A stretch of 64,000 nt of DNA from NCBI RefSeq assembly GCF_030341905.1, contig NZ_JATAAF010000006.1:108960-172959 (forward strand). Direction: 5' to 3'. A program made the translations under genes and the position numbers. This document shows, in pieces, positions 17,507 to 26,656 of this stretch; the stretch's first letter is position 1; each line of letters begins with the position of its first letter. The stretch is from Porticoccus sp. W117 (GTDB taxonomy: Bacteria; Pseudomonadota; Gammaproteobacteria; Pseudomonadales; Porticoccaceae). Below the pieces are notes generated by a model that was given only the letters and a program-made list of their open reading frames with translations, searched no databases and had not been told where the DNA came from.

Positions 17507-18409
17507 TCAATATTCCGCTTTGGGATCAAAAGCATCCTGCAAACCATCCCCCAAAAAATTAAACGCAATCACCGTGATAAAAATCATCAGGCCGGGGTAC
17601 ACCGCCTGCATGGGTGCTTCCCAAATTAATTGCTGGGCGTTGGTGAGCATATTTCCCCAGCTGGCCACTGGCGGTTGGATACCGAGGCCGAGAAAACTCA
17701 ATGCCGACTCCACCAAAATTACCCCACCGATCGACAGGGTCACGGCGACGATAATCGGTGACAACAGGTTAGGCAGAATATGGTGGAACATAATGTGTCG
17801 GTGGCTAGCGCCGGCGCCTTTGGCGGCCATCACGAACTCACGCTCCCGCAGGCTCAGGGCCGCGCCGCGTACCAGGCGCGCCTCGCCAGTCCAACCCAAC
17901 AGGGCGACAATAAACACAATGCGATAAAGGCTGACGCTTTCCGACTGCACCCAGGCATCGGGCAACCCCAATTTACTCAGGTCGATAGCGGCAATCACAA
18001 TCAACAGAGGCAAACCCGGCAGGGCAATAAAGCTGTCGGTCATGCGCATTAAAAACGCATCGACACGGCCGCCAAAGTAGCCCGCCGTCAAACCGATCAC
18101 CGTGCCGATCACCACCGAAAATACCGCCGCGGTAAAACCTACAAAAAGCGACACGCGACCGCCGTACAACAATCGCAAAAACTGATCGCGACCCAATTCA
18201 TCGGTGCCCAATGGATGAGCCAGTGACGGCCCTTGCAAGCGGTTTAATAAATTCACATCGTTGGCACCCACTCCCAGCCAGATTTCGAACAGGGGCGCAC
18301 ACAGGGCCAACAAAATCATCACCAGCAACACCATGCCGCTGGTCATGGCCAGCTTGTGGCGAGTAAAGCGGCGCAAGGCAAGCACTAATGGAGAATTGTT
18401 ATTTACCAC
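17507..18409 (-). CDS. oppC: Oligopeptide ABC transporter permease, OppC type
   Basis: This is the second membrane subunit of a peptide importer. The 300-residue product has an N-terminal membrane segment (FTRHKLAMTSGMVLLVMILL), the OppC N-terminal domain with HPLGTDELGRDQFLRLLYGG, and the EAA loop MAAKGAGASHRHIMFHHILP that contacts the ATPases. It ends ADFDPKAEY-like (DAFDPKAEY), as in DppC/OppC. It is 5 bp after oppB and is the last gene of the operon. Confidence 0.94.
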   Translation of the reverse strand: MVNNNSPLVLALRRFTRHKLAMTSGMVLLVMILLALCAPLFEIWLGVGANDVNLLNRLQGPSLAHPLGTDELGRDQFLRLLYGGRVSLFVGFTAAVFSVVIGTVIGLTAGYFGGRVDAFLMRMTDSFIALPGLPLLIVIAAIDLSKLGLPDAWVQSESVSLYRIVFIVALLGWTGEARLVRGAALSLREREFVMAAKGAGASHRHIMFHHILPNLLSPIIVAVTLSIGGVILVESALSFLGLGIQPPVASWGNMLTNAQQLIWEAPMQAVYPGLMIFITVIAFNFLGDGLQDAFDPKAEY

Positions 18410-18414
18410 CGGGT

Positions 18415-19374
18415 TTACCTCCCTTCGCCAATAACGATTCGTGGGTCGAGTTTGGCGTAGCAGATATCCGCCAACAGGTTACCCAATAAGGTGAGCACCG
18501 TTGCCAACAACAAAGCGATCAACGCCAGGTTAAAGTCGTTGCCCATAATGGAATCAAAAATCAGTTTGCCCATACCGGGCCAGGAAAAAATGGTTTCTAC
18601 AATCAAGGCGCCGGAAAACAACGAACCAAATTCCAGCGCCAGAATAGTCACAACAGGAATCATGCCGTTGCGCAAACCATGGCGCCAAACCACTCGCCAC
18701 TGGCCAGCGCCTTTGGCTCTGGCAGTACGGATATAGTCTTTGCGCAACACTTCCAGCATAGAGGCGCGCACAAAACGGGAGTAGCTGCCGACGTTGACAA
18801 TAACGATGGTGGCCACAGGCAACAGCATATAACGCAACTGTTCCAGCACACCGCTACCCGCTGGGGCCGTACCCCCCGCTGGCAACCAGCCCAAGGTGAC
18901 ACACAGCAGGGTCATCAACATCAACGCCAACCAAAAAGAAGGCAGGGAAATACCGGCAAAGGCAAACAGGTTTACGCCGTAATCCAACGCCGAACGCGGC
19001 TTCGACGCCGCCAGCACACCCACGGGAATCGCGATGGCAATGGCGACGATAAACGCGGTGCCCATCAATACCAACGTGCTCACCAGCGCCGGGCCGAGTA
19101 CATCCAGCACCGGCTGACCAAACAACCGGGAGTAACCCAGCTCGCCAGTAAACGCCCGTCCCAACCAATTCAAATAGCGTTCGTAAACCGGCAAATCCAG
19201 ATCGTAGAGCGCCCGCAGTGCGGCCACATCTTCCGGCGTCATGGTGGGGTCTTCACTGGCCAGAATGTCGATGGGGTCGCCAGGCATCAGGCCAATCAGG
19301 CCGTAGATGACGAAAGACATCAGCAAAATAACCACCAGCGATTGCGCGCTGCGCGCCAACAGATATTGCCTCAT
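18415..19374 (-). CDS. oppB: Oligopeptide ABC transporter permease, OppB type
   Basis: The 319-residue product begins MRQYLLARSAQSLVVILLMS, the standard OppB/DppB first membrane segment. It has the conserved MPGDPIDILASEDPTMTPED region, TRSFVR-like YSRFVRASMLEVLRKDYIRT and the EAA loop ARAKGAGQWRVVWRHGLRNG. The start overlaps oppF by 4 bp (ATGA), indicating translational coupling. Confidence 0.94.
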   Translation of the reverse strand: MRQYLLARSAQSLVVILLMSFVIYGLIGLMPGDPIDILASEDPTMTPEDVAALRALYDLDLPVYERYLNWLGRAFTGELGYSRLFGQPVLDVLGPALVSTLVLMGTAFIVAIAIAIPVGVLAASKPRSALDYGVNLFAFAGISLPSFWLALMLMTLLCVTLGWLPAGGTAPAGSGVLEQLRYMLLPVATIVIVNVGSYSRFVRASMLEVLRKDYIRTARAKGAGQWRVVWRHGLRNGMIPVVTILALEFGSLFSGALIVETIFSWPGMGKLIFDSIMGNDFNLALIALLLATVLTLLGNLLADICYAKLDPRIVIGEGR

Positions 19375-20396
19375 AGCTGAACCACCTCCTTAATTACTGC
19401 GGGCCCGGCAGCCTGTTCCTGAAAGTGGCACGCCACTTGATGGGCGCCGTTTGAATCCGCTGCCTCCAGTACCGGCATGGACTGACGACAACGATCTTGA
19501 GCTAACGGGCAACGGGGATGGAACGGGCAGCCATGGGGTGGGCTGATAGGACTGGGCGGGTCGCCGTGCAAAATTTTGCCAATTTTGCCTTTGTTGGGTA
19601 CCACACCGGGCACCGAACTGAGCAGCGCTTGCGTGTAAGGGTGGCGTGGATTCTGGAACAGGCTATCGCGCTCGCCCACTTCAACAATTCGCCCCAGATA
19701 CATCACCGCCACCCGGTCGGCCAGGTGATGTACCACTGCCAGGTCGTGGCTGATAAACAGATAGGTGAGGTTAAATTGCTCGCGCAAATCTTTCAGCAAA
19801 TTCAATATCTGGCTTTGTACCGATACATCCAGCGCTGACACCGGCTCGTCCGCAACCACAAAGGCCGGGTGCAGAATCAGCGCGCGGGCGATCACAATGC
19901 GCTGGCGTTGGCCACCGCTGAATTCGTGAGGGTATTTGCGCAGGCTTCGTTCCGGCAGGCCTACCGCTTCCAGCAACTCCACCGCTTTTTCTCGACGTTG
20001 CTGGGCATTGTCACTGGAAAAGAACTTCAGGGGCTCGGTAAGAATTGCCTCCACCGTATGGCGTGGATTTAATGAAGACACCGGATCTTGAAAAATCATC
20101 TGCACATGGCGGCGCAGGGGTTTTACCTGTTTGGGTTTTAAGCCGGCAACATCCTCCCCTTTAATCGCCAAATCACCCTCGCTGGGTTGATAAAAAAGCG
20201 ACAGCATTCTCCCCAACGTGGTTTTTCCGCAGCCGCTCTCGCCGACTAGTGCCAGGGTTTCCCCGGCGACAATATCCAGGCTGACATCCGCCACCGCGTT
20301 GACGGTTTTTTTCTGCCAACCTTTGCCGTTAGCGACGCGGGTTTTAAAGCGCTTGCACAATCCGCGAGTGGAGACCAGCACATTATCCGTGGGCAT
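19371..20396 (-). CDS. oppF: Oligopeptide ABC transporter ATP-binding protein, OppF type
   Basis: The 341-residue product has Walker A GESGCGKTT, Q loop IFQDPVSSLNPRHTV, signature FSGGQRQR, Walker B FVVADEPVSALDV and the OppF C-terminal Cys cluster CPFHPRCPLAQDRCRQ. The ATG at 20396 is chosen because AGGAGGT precedes it; it overlaps the end of oppD by 14 bp. A longer reading from 20441 has no such site. Confidence 0.95.
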   Translation of the reverse strand: MPTDNVLVSTRGLCKRFKTRVANGKGWQKKTVNAVADVSLDIVAGETLALVGESGCGKTTLGRMLSLFYQPSEGDLAIKGEDVAGLKPKQVKPLRRHVQMIFQDPVSSLNPRHTVEAILTEPLKFFSSDNAQQRREKAVELLEAVGLPERSLRKYPHEFSGGQRQRIVIARALILHPAFVVADEPVSALDVSVQSQILNLLKDLREQFNLTYLFISHDLAVVHHLADRVAVMYLGRIVEVGERDSLFQNPRHPYTQALLSSVPGVVPNKGKIGKILHGDPPSPISPPHGCPFHPRCPLAQDRCRQSMPVLEAADSNGAHQVACHFQEQAAGPAVIKEVVQL

Positions 20397-21384
20397 GGCT
20401 GACCTCCTGTTTGCTGGAATCCAAAACATGGCAGGCGGCAATATGGGACTTACTTAACGCCAAACGCTCTGGCCGCTGTTTGCTGCAACAGTCCACCGCC
20501 ACCGAACAACGGGGGGCAAAACAACAGCCAGGGGGGCGCCGCCTTGGGCCTGGCACGCGACCGGCAATGGCGGGCAGACGGTCCAGGCTGGCATCAATGC
20601 GGGGAGTGGTTTGCAAAAGCGCCTGGGTATAGGGGTGTTGTGGGTTGAGCAAAATATCACTGGAACTGCCCTGCTCAATCACCCGCCCGGCGTACATCAC
20701 CGCAATGTCATCCGCCATCCGCGACACCACGCCAAAGTCGTGGCTGATAAATAAAATCGCGGTACCGAGGTTTTCCTGCAAGTCGTGCATCAGGTCGAGA
20801 ATCTGCGCCTGAATGGTTACATCCAGCGCAGTGGTGGGTTCGTCGGCAATCAGAATTTCCGGTTCACAAGCCAGGGCAATGGCGATCATCACCCGCTGGC
20901 GCATACCGCCGGATAGCTGATGGGGATAATTCACTGCCCGCGATGCCGGGTCGGGAATACCCACTTTTTCCAACATACCAACCGCCTCTTTCAGCGCGGC
21001 TTTTTTCGCCATGCCCTTGTGTAAAATCAGCGCTTCCGCCACCTGCACACCTACCGGGAAAACCGGGTTCAGCGCGCTCATGGGTTCCTGAAAAATCATC
21101 GAGATGCGATTGCCGCGAATCTTTTGCAGCTGTGCTTCATCCATGCTCGCCAGGTTTTCACCCTGCAAACAAACCGAGCCGGAAAGAATTTTTCCAAAGG
21201 GTGGCAACAGTTGCAGCAGGGCAAAAGCGGTAAGGGATTTACCGCAACCGCTCTCCCCTACCAGCGACAGGGTCTGGCCCCGTTCGAGGGTAAAGGACAC
21301 ATCTTCCACCACCCGCACCAAGCCGTCGTCGTTGTCAAAGCCGATGCTGAGGTTGTCTACTTTCAGGAGGGGAGTAATGGCCAT
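20383..21384 (-). CDS. oppD: Oligopeptide ABC transporter ATP-binding protein, OppD type
   Basis: The 333-residue product has Walker [20 protein letters not shown] loop [18 protein letters not shown], signature LSGGMRQR, Walker [19 protein letters not shown] and the C-terminal [14 protein letters not shown] metal-like cluster of this family. Its ATG overlaps the stop of the preceding binding-protein gene by one base (TAATG). Confidence 0.95.
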   Translation of the reverse strand: MAITPLLKVDNLSIGFDNDDGLVRVVEDVSFTLERGQTLSLVGESGCGKSLTAFALLQLLPPFGKILSGSVCLQGENLASMDEAQLQKIRGNRISMIFQEPMSALNPVFPVGVQVAEALILHKGMAKKAALKEAVGMLEKVGIPDPASRAVNYPHQLSGGMRQRVMIAIALACEPEILIADEPTTALDVTIQAQILDLMHDLQENLGTAILFISHDFGVVSRMADDIAVMYAGRVIEQGSSSDILLNPQHPYTQALLQTTPRIDASLDRLPAIAGRVPGPRRRPPGCCFAPRCSVAVDCCSKQRPERLALSKSHIAACHVLDSSKQEVSHAHG

Positions 21385-23087
21385 TATTCAAACCTCCAAT
21401 CTTCCACCCAAACTGAACAGGGTGTGATATGCCCGGACGCTCGAAAGCCTTTTAACCCCAAGGGTAGAACGTGAATTTTGGGGCGCCAAAAAAGAGGAAT
21501 ATCCGGCAGTTCGTCAGTAAGAATTGACTGAATGGTTCTCGTCATCTGGTGATATTTTTCAGCATCGAGTTCCAGCAAATGAGCGATTACCAACTCATCC
21601 ACCTGAGCGTTGTGAAAGCCGCCGTGGTTCATTCCGGAAAAACCATTTTCATCGGAAGGAATGCTCGCAGAGTGGTATCTGTGCTTGTAAAGGTGATGTG
21701 GGCTGTAACCAACCGCACCCAGTGCCAAACCGGGAAATTTGCGTTTGCGTACCGTCTGGCCGAAAAACACCCGCTGCGTTTGCGTTGTCAAACGCAGGTC
21801 TACCCCAACGTCTCGCCAGTAACTCTGTATTGCCTGGCGAATCAGGTCGCGGGTTTTATCGCCACTGGCACCGCCCAGTTCCAATTTCAGAGGTTCGCCT
21901 TTGTTGTTATAGCGGATACCATTCCTAATCTCTGCCCACCCCGCTTCCTCCAGCAAGGCGATTGCACGGGACTTGTCGTAGTCGTATTTGTGAACGCCTT
22001 CGGGCACCGGTTTGTTATAGCGAATGTAGCGTTCGTGCCCTACCGGTTGTTTGCCATCAAATAATTGTTCGCTGATCTGCTGCCGATCCAGCGCATAGAG
22101 CAAGGCTTTACGTACTCGCTTATCGCTGAGGATTGGGTTATCCATGTTTACCAATAAGCGTTCCAGAAGAACTCCATGGGCATAAAAAATATTAAATTTT
22201 TCACCGTGGCGTTTTTCAAAAGAAATCGCCTGATCGGTTTGCAGCCCCCCTGCACCACCGGCAATCATGTCGATGGTCCCCGACACCAGATTCGCCTCCA
22301 ATGCCGCAGAATTTTCGATGGCCCGAATGGTGATTTTGTCAAAATAAGGTCGCTTTCCATACCAATAGGGGTTGCGTTCCATCACCAGTTCATCCCCTAG
22401 TGTCATCTTGGCAACCAGATAGGGGCCATTCCACAACGCGGGGTTTGCGGGCTCTGCCGAGTAATAACTGTTGTCGAGGTAAGCCTTGGGGTCGCGCTCA
22501 AAGATTGCCCGTTCAAGTCGGGCATTAAGGGGCTTCAGGGGTCTATGATCCTGGTAGTGATAACCGTCTTCACCGGAATGGAGCACAAAGGTTTTGTCGT
22601 CTACTATTTCAAAACGAGAGAAATGCATGTAGTAGCCATGAGCTCTATGGCCTGTGGATTTATCGCGCCCTACTTCCCAACGCAATTTAAAATCTTCACT
22701 GGTAATGTGTGATCCATCACCCCAGCGAGCTTCCGGGTGGATGTGAAAAGTTTGGGAGATACCTGTCTCCCCGTTGGCTTTTTGATTTAAAACCGCCAGA
22801 CCGTTTTCAAAACTGGGAAGCGTGGTACACAGCGTGCAGAAAACTTTGCCTTTATCATCAAAAGTCGTCATACCGCGCAAAATAAAACCGGATATATAAC
22901 CGGCGTAACCCAAGGGCCTTGTACCAGGAAACTGGCCGATTCCTATGCGAAGGTGTTTTTCAGCAGTTACTTCAGATTTTTCCACTGAGGTTTTGGCAGT
23001 TTGATTTCTGTCACCACAGGCGGTTATCAATAACAGCGCAAGCAACGCTGACGCTGGTCGGCAAAAAATACTTTTTTTGTTACGCAT
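21384..23087 (-). CDS. Oligopeptide-binding lipoprotein, copy 1 (nearest oppD)
   Basis: Periplasmic SBP_bac_5 family receptor for peptides or similar cargo. The 567-residue product has lipobox ALLLITAC, then HLRIGIGQFPGTRPLGY, ARWGDGSHITSEDFKLRWEV, NPALWNGPYLVAKM, SGTIDMIAGGAGG and DKRVRKALLYALDRQQ, all shared with its four paralogs upstream. The ATG at 23087 follows AGGAGAGAAAT; a longer reading starts inside the previous gene. It is directly coupled to oppD by one-base overlap. Confidence 0.93.
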   Translation of the reverse strand: MRNKKSIFCRPASALLALLLITACGDRNQTAKTSVEKSEVTAEKHLRIGIGQFPGTRPLGYAGYISGFILRGMTTFDDKGKVFCTLCTTLPSFENGLAVLNQKANGETGISQTFHIHPEARWGDGSHITSEDFKLRWEVGRDKSTGHRAHGYYMHFSRFEIVDDKTFVLHSGEDGYHYQDHRPLKPLNARLERAIFERDPKAYLDNSYYSAEPANPALWNGPYLVAKMTLGDELVMERNPYWYGKRPYFDKITIRAIENSAALEANLVSGTIDMIAGGAGGLQTDQAISFEKRHGEKFNIFYAHGVLLERLLVNMDNPILSDKRVRKALLYALDRQQISEQLFDGKQPVGHERYIRYNKPVPEGVHKYDYDKSRAIALLEEAGWAEIRNGIRYNNKGEPLKLELGGASGDKTRDLIRQAIQSYWRDVGVDLRLTTQTQRVFFGQTVRKRKFPGLALGAVGYSPHHLYKHRYHSASIPSDENGFSGMNHGGFHNAQVDELVIAHLLELDAEKYHQMTRTIQSILTDELPDIPLFWRPKIHVLPLGLKGFRASGHITPCSVWVEDWRFE

Positions 23088-23131
23088 ATTTCTCTCCTGT
23101 GCGGCTATTGCTATTCGCAAATCTGGTTTTA

Positions 23132-24823
23132 TTACCAGCGCCATTCCTCAACCCAGTTAGTGTTCACAGCGTCATAGCGTGAGGTATTAACACCACTAAG
23201 CCCCAGAGGAACAACGTGAACCCGCGGCTTCCAGAACAACGTGATGACGATAAGCTCCTCCATGACCAATTTTTGTATAGCGGCATCCACCTGCTGGCGT
23301 TCTTCCTGGGTTAACGCCCGGTCAAGAACATCGGTTATCTGATCCATTTCGTCACTTCTGTACCCTGCCCTGTTAAAGCCGCTAAATTTATTTTCAGGCG
23401 TAGGAATTGCAGAGGAATGCATAACACGTCGCCAGTTGATGTAGGGTTGGGAAGGATTGCTTTGCAAAGTCATGCCAGAGAACAGGCGTTTTTTACGGGT
23501 TTCCCCAAAAAACACTCGCGCCGTCTGGTTGCGGATACGCAGATCGATGCCTACGTTTTTTAGCTGCCCCTGCATCCACTGTTGCAACAGCTCGCGGGAT
23601 TTATTACCGCTGACGCTGACCAGTTCGAATTGCAGAGGATCGTCTTTATCGTTATGACGAATCCCCTTTTTAAGGATCTGCCAACCGGCCTCCTCCAATA
23701 ATTCAATCGCTTTACCTGGGTTAAAAGGGTATTGAGTAATTCCTTCTATGGGCCTGTCAGGATTAAACCCCCGCATAATTTGCTGTCTGCCACTGAATAA
23801 CTGTTGATTGGCTTCTTCTCGATTCAGAGCAAACAAAATGGCTTTTCGAACCCGTTTATCAGCAAGAATGGGGTTATCCATATTCACTGTCATAAACGAG
23901 AACACTGCGTTTTCGGAATAGACAACCTGGTAATTGCGGCCGTGGCGTTTCTCGAAGGAAAACCCCTGATCGGACTGCAAACCGAAACCGATCATATCGA
24001 TCGCGCCAGACAGCAAGTTGGCTTCCAGGGCAGAGGTGTTTTCTATGATTTTGATGGTAATTTCGTCGAACTGAGGCCGCTGGCCGTGCCAGTGAGGGTT
24101 ACGCGTTACAACAAACTTTGCACCAGGGGTTAAAGATTTCAGCAGATAAGGGCCATTCCAGAGCGCTGGATTGGTCGGTTCGGTTTTATAGAGGCTGCGG
24201 TCTCTGTAGTTGGCGGGATTTTCCTCAAAAATTGTTCTTTCCAAACGGGAATTTATCGGCGCCAAAGCACGGATATAATTATATTCATTAGTCGCTTCCC
24301 GATAATGAAGGGCAAAGTTTTTGTCATCCAGAATCTCAAATCGCTCAATATTTTCAAACCAACTCAACCGATTGGCCCCCACATCCGGGTGGCGGCCAAT
24401 TTCCCAGCGCAACTTGAAGTCCTCTGTGGTTACCGGGCTGCCGTCACCCCAGTTCAAGCCTGGCTTTATTTGAAAATTGACAACGATGCCTCGCTCACCG
24501 TTTTCTTTCTCGACGATGCGGGCCTTGCCATTTTCCAGGGTGGGAATATTCACGCAGGTATTGCACTGCAGCTTAGCTTGATCGTCGTAGTAAACCGATC
24601 TACGTAGCATCAGGCTCAACACATAATCCGCCGAGGTTTGACGGGCAAAAGATCGATGCAGACTTTCAGGGTATTGGGTCATACCGATGGTGAGGTGTTT
24701 TTTGCTCACTGCCTCAACAGCCGCTTCGCTAACCGTTTCTTTGTCACTGCTGCACGCAGTCAGCAAGCTCAGGCTACAGAGCACTGCCACTAGCTGGCAA
24801 AAAGAAATTCTTTGTTTACGCAT
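23132..24823 (-). CDS. Oligopeptide-binding lipoprotein, copy 2
   Basis: The 563-residue product is an SBP_bac_5 receptor. Signal peptide MRKQRISFCQLVAVLCSLSL ends at lipobox LLTAC. The body has HLTIGMTQYPESLHRSFARQ, NWGDGSPVTTEDFKLRWEIG, NPALWNGPYLLKSLTPGAKF and DKRVRKAILFALNREEANQQ. It lies 44 bp before copy 1 and 27 bp after copy 3. Clear paralogy with the other copies indicates tandem duplication. Confidence 0.93.
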   Translation of the reverse strand: MRKQRISFCQLVAVLCSLSLLTACSSDKETVSEAAVEAVSKKHLTIGMTQYPESLHRSFARQTSADYVLSLMLRRSVYYDDQAKLQCNTCVNIPTLENGKARIVEKENGERGIVVNFQIKPGLNWGDGSPVTTEDFKLRWEIGRHPDVGANRLSWFENIERFEILDDKNFALHYREATNEYNYIRALAPINSRLERTIFEENPANYRDRSLYKTEPTNPALWNGPYLLKSLTPGAKFVVTRNPHWHGQRPQFDEITIKIIENTSALEANLLSGAIDMIGFGLQSDQGFSFEKRHGRNYQVVYSENAVFSFMTVNMDNPILADKRVRKAILFALNREEANQQLFSGRQQIMRGFNPDRPIEGITQYPFNPGKAIELLEEAGWQILKKGIRHNDKDDPLQFELVSVSGNKSRELLQQWMQGQLKNVGIDLRIRNQTARVFFGETRKKRLFSGMTLQSNPSQPYINWRRVMHSSAIPTPENKFSGFNRAGYRSDEMDQITDVLDRALTQEERQQVDAAIQKLVMEELIVITLFWKPRVHVVPLGLSGVNTSRYDAVNTNWVEEWRW

Positions 24824-24850
24824 GTCAAACTCCGTCTCAATTGCTGGTCG

Positions 24851-26635
24851 TTAAAGGCGCTTTTCCCAGCGCCATTCTTCAATCCAGTTGCTATCCGGCA
24901 CCTTGTGGCCAGAGGCGCGAAAACCTTTTAAATCCAGCGGTAACACATCGACCCGTGGTCGCCAATAAAGCAGCAGCACCGGAACTTCCTCACGAACGAT
25001 GCGCACGATCTGTTCACCGTACTGGCGGCGTTTGGCGGCATCCAGCTCCCGCTCATAGGCTTCAACCAAGCGATCCACTTCCGGGTTGCTATAACCCATG
25101 GGGTTTTTACCGCCGTCGTAGGATGAAGAATGGAAGGGGCGATATTGTCTGTCTGCCGGCGACGAAGTGCCCATTAATGACAGTGCTTTGAAAGTTCGCT
25201 TGCGCATTGATTGGCCGAAGAAAACGCGAGCAGTCTGGTTTTTTATTCGTGCATCCACCCCTACCGCTTTTAGCTGAGCCTGGATAGCCTGCTGGATAAG
25301 CTCGCGGGATTTGTTGCCACTGGTGCTGAGCAATTCAAATTGCAGAGGCTCGCCGGCGCTGTTGTGGCGAATGCCGTTTTTAATCTTATCCCAACCGGCT
25401 TGTTCGAGTAGTGTTATCGCCCGTTGTGGGTCGTAATTGTATTGAGGTACGCCTTCAGGGACTGAGTCATACTTGCGATCGCCAATATGGGCAACCGGCT
25501 GTTTGCCGGCAAAGAGTTGCTGGTTTATCCCTTCACGGTCCAGCGCATAGAGCAGCGCCTGGCGCACTCGCTTATCGGCAAGTACCGGATTTTTTTTCAT
25601 CTGTACGATAATGAGTTCCAGCAACGCCTTGTGGGTATAAAGAACCTGGTAGTCGCTGCCATGACGCTTTTCAAAGGAGATCCCCTGGTCAATTTGCAGG
25701 CCGTTAGACTGACCGGCAATCATATCGATACTGCCGGATAGCAGATTGGCTTCCAGCGCTGCGGTGTTTTCAATGGCGCGCAGGGTCACGCTATCAAAGC
25801 GGGGTTGTTCACCGAACCAGTAAGGGTTGCGAACCATGGTCAGTTCGACACCTGGAGTGACCCTTTCCAGTCTATAGGGGCCGTTCCATAAACCGGGATT
25901 GGTGGGGTTTGTGGCGTAGAGGCTGCGGTCTTTGTATGTCTCTGGATCCTGCTCGTAGATAGATCGCTCCAGCTGCGAGGGAATGGGCGGAATTAGCCAG
26001 AAATCGTTAAAGCTGTATTTAATCTCATCGTAGTGCAGCACAAAGGTTTTATCGTCTACCACATCAAACTGGTAAACAGGCTCGAAGGCGCTGGGAGCAA
26101 TGCTGCCCGCGTCAGGGTGGCGGCCGATTTCCCAGCGCAGCTTAAAGTCCTCGGCTGTGACCGGTGTACCGTCGCCCCAGGAAAACTCCGGGTGAATCTG
26201 AACAGTCACCGAAATACCGGGTTTGCCATCCGGTGTGGTTTCCAACACCGCAAGGCCATTTTCAATGGTTGGCAAGGTCACGCAGGTGCGGCATACCAGC
26301 TCGCTCTTGTCGTCATAAATCGTTAGTTCGCGCAGCATGGGCGCAACCGCATAGGTTGAGGACATCATGTTTGTGAAAGAGCGGTGCAAGGTACTGGGAT
26401 ACTGACCGATGCCGATGGTTAGGTGTGTTTTGCCGGTTGTTTCAGATTTTGCTGCACTACCGTTGGTAGTTTTACTTTTTTCACTACAGGCGGTTAGCAA
26501 TAACAGTAAAAGAATGAAACCGATCCATAGTAAGTTGTTATTCCCGCGCGGGCGGGAAGCCAGCTTACTTGACATGTTGGCCCAGATGGATCCCCGCCTG
26601 CGCGGGGATGACGCTCTAAATTCATTCGCTTTCAT
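24851..26635 (-). CDS. Oligopeptide-binding lipoprotein, copy 3, with repeat in signal peptide
   Basis: An SBP_bac_5 receptor of 594 residues. The mature part is normal (lipobox LLLLTAC, then HLTIGIGQYPSTLHRSFTNM, FSWGDGTPVTAEDFKLRWEI, NPGLWNGPYRLERVTPGVEL). Between the start MKANEF and the hydrophobic core LLWIGFILLLLLLTAC lie about 25 residues (SSPRRRGSIWANMSSKLASR and on) encoded by a palindromic repeat at 26539-26613. The n-region is therefore unusually long and Arg-rich. The ATG at 26635 follows GAGGGGAA. An internal Met at 26575 (MSSKLASRPRG) would give a shorter signal peptide but lacks a clear ribosome site. Confidence 0.92.
   Translation of the reverse strand: MKANEFRASSPRRRGSIWANMSSKLASRPRGNNNLLWIGFILLLLLLTACSEKSKTTNGSAAKSETTGKTHLTIGIGQYPSTLHRSFTNMMSSTYAVAPMLRELTIYDDKSELVCRTCVTLPTIENGLAVLETTPDGKPGISVTVQIHPEFSWGDGTPVTAEDFKLRWEIGRHPDAGSIAPSAFEPVYQFDVVDDKTFVLHYDEIKYSFNDFWLIPPIPSQLERSIYEQDPETYKDRSLYATNPTNPGLWNGPYRLERVTPGVELTMVRNPYWFGEQPRFDSVTLRAIENTAALEANLLSGSIDMIAGQSNGLQIDQGISFEKRHGSDYQVLYTHKALLELIIVQMKKNPVLADKRVRQALLYALDREGINQQLFAGKQPVAHIGDRKYDSVPEGVPQYNYDPQRAITLLEQAGWDKIKNGIRHNSAGEPLQFELLSTSGNKSRELIQQAIQAQLKAVGVDARIKNQTARVFFGQSMRKRTFKALSLMGTSSPADRQYRPFHSSSYDGGKNPMGYSNPEVDRLVEAYERELDAAKRRQYGEQIVRIVREEVPVLLLYWRPRVDVLPLDLKGFRASGHKVPDSNWIEEWRWEKRL
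26539..26613. repeat. Palindromic repeat inside the copy 3 signal-peptide region
   Basis: The plus strand reads TTATTCCCGCGCGGGCGGGA at the left. The right arm is GGATCCCCGCCTGCGCGGGG followed by ATGACG. The right arm, reverse complemented, is identical over its length to the left arm of the element at 8272. The coding frame of the lipoprotein stays open through it. Confidence 0.9.
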
Positions 26636-26656
26636 GTTTGTTCCCCTCAACATTTT

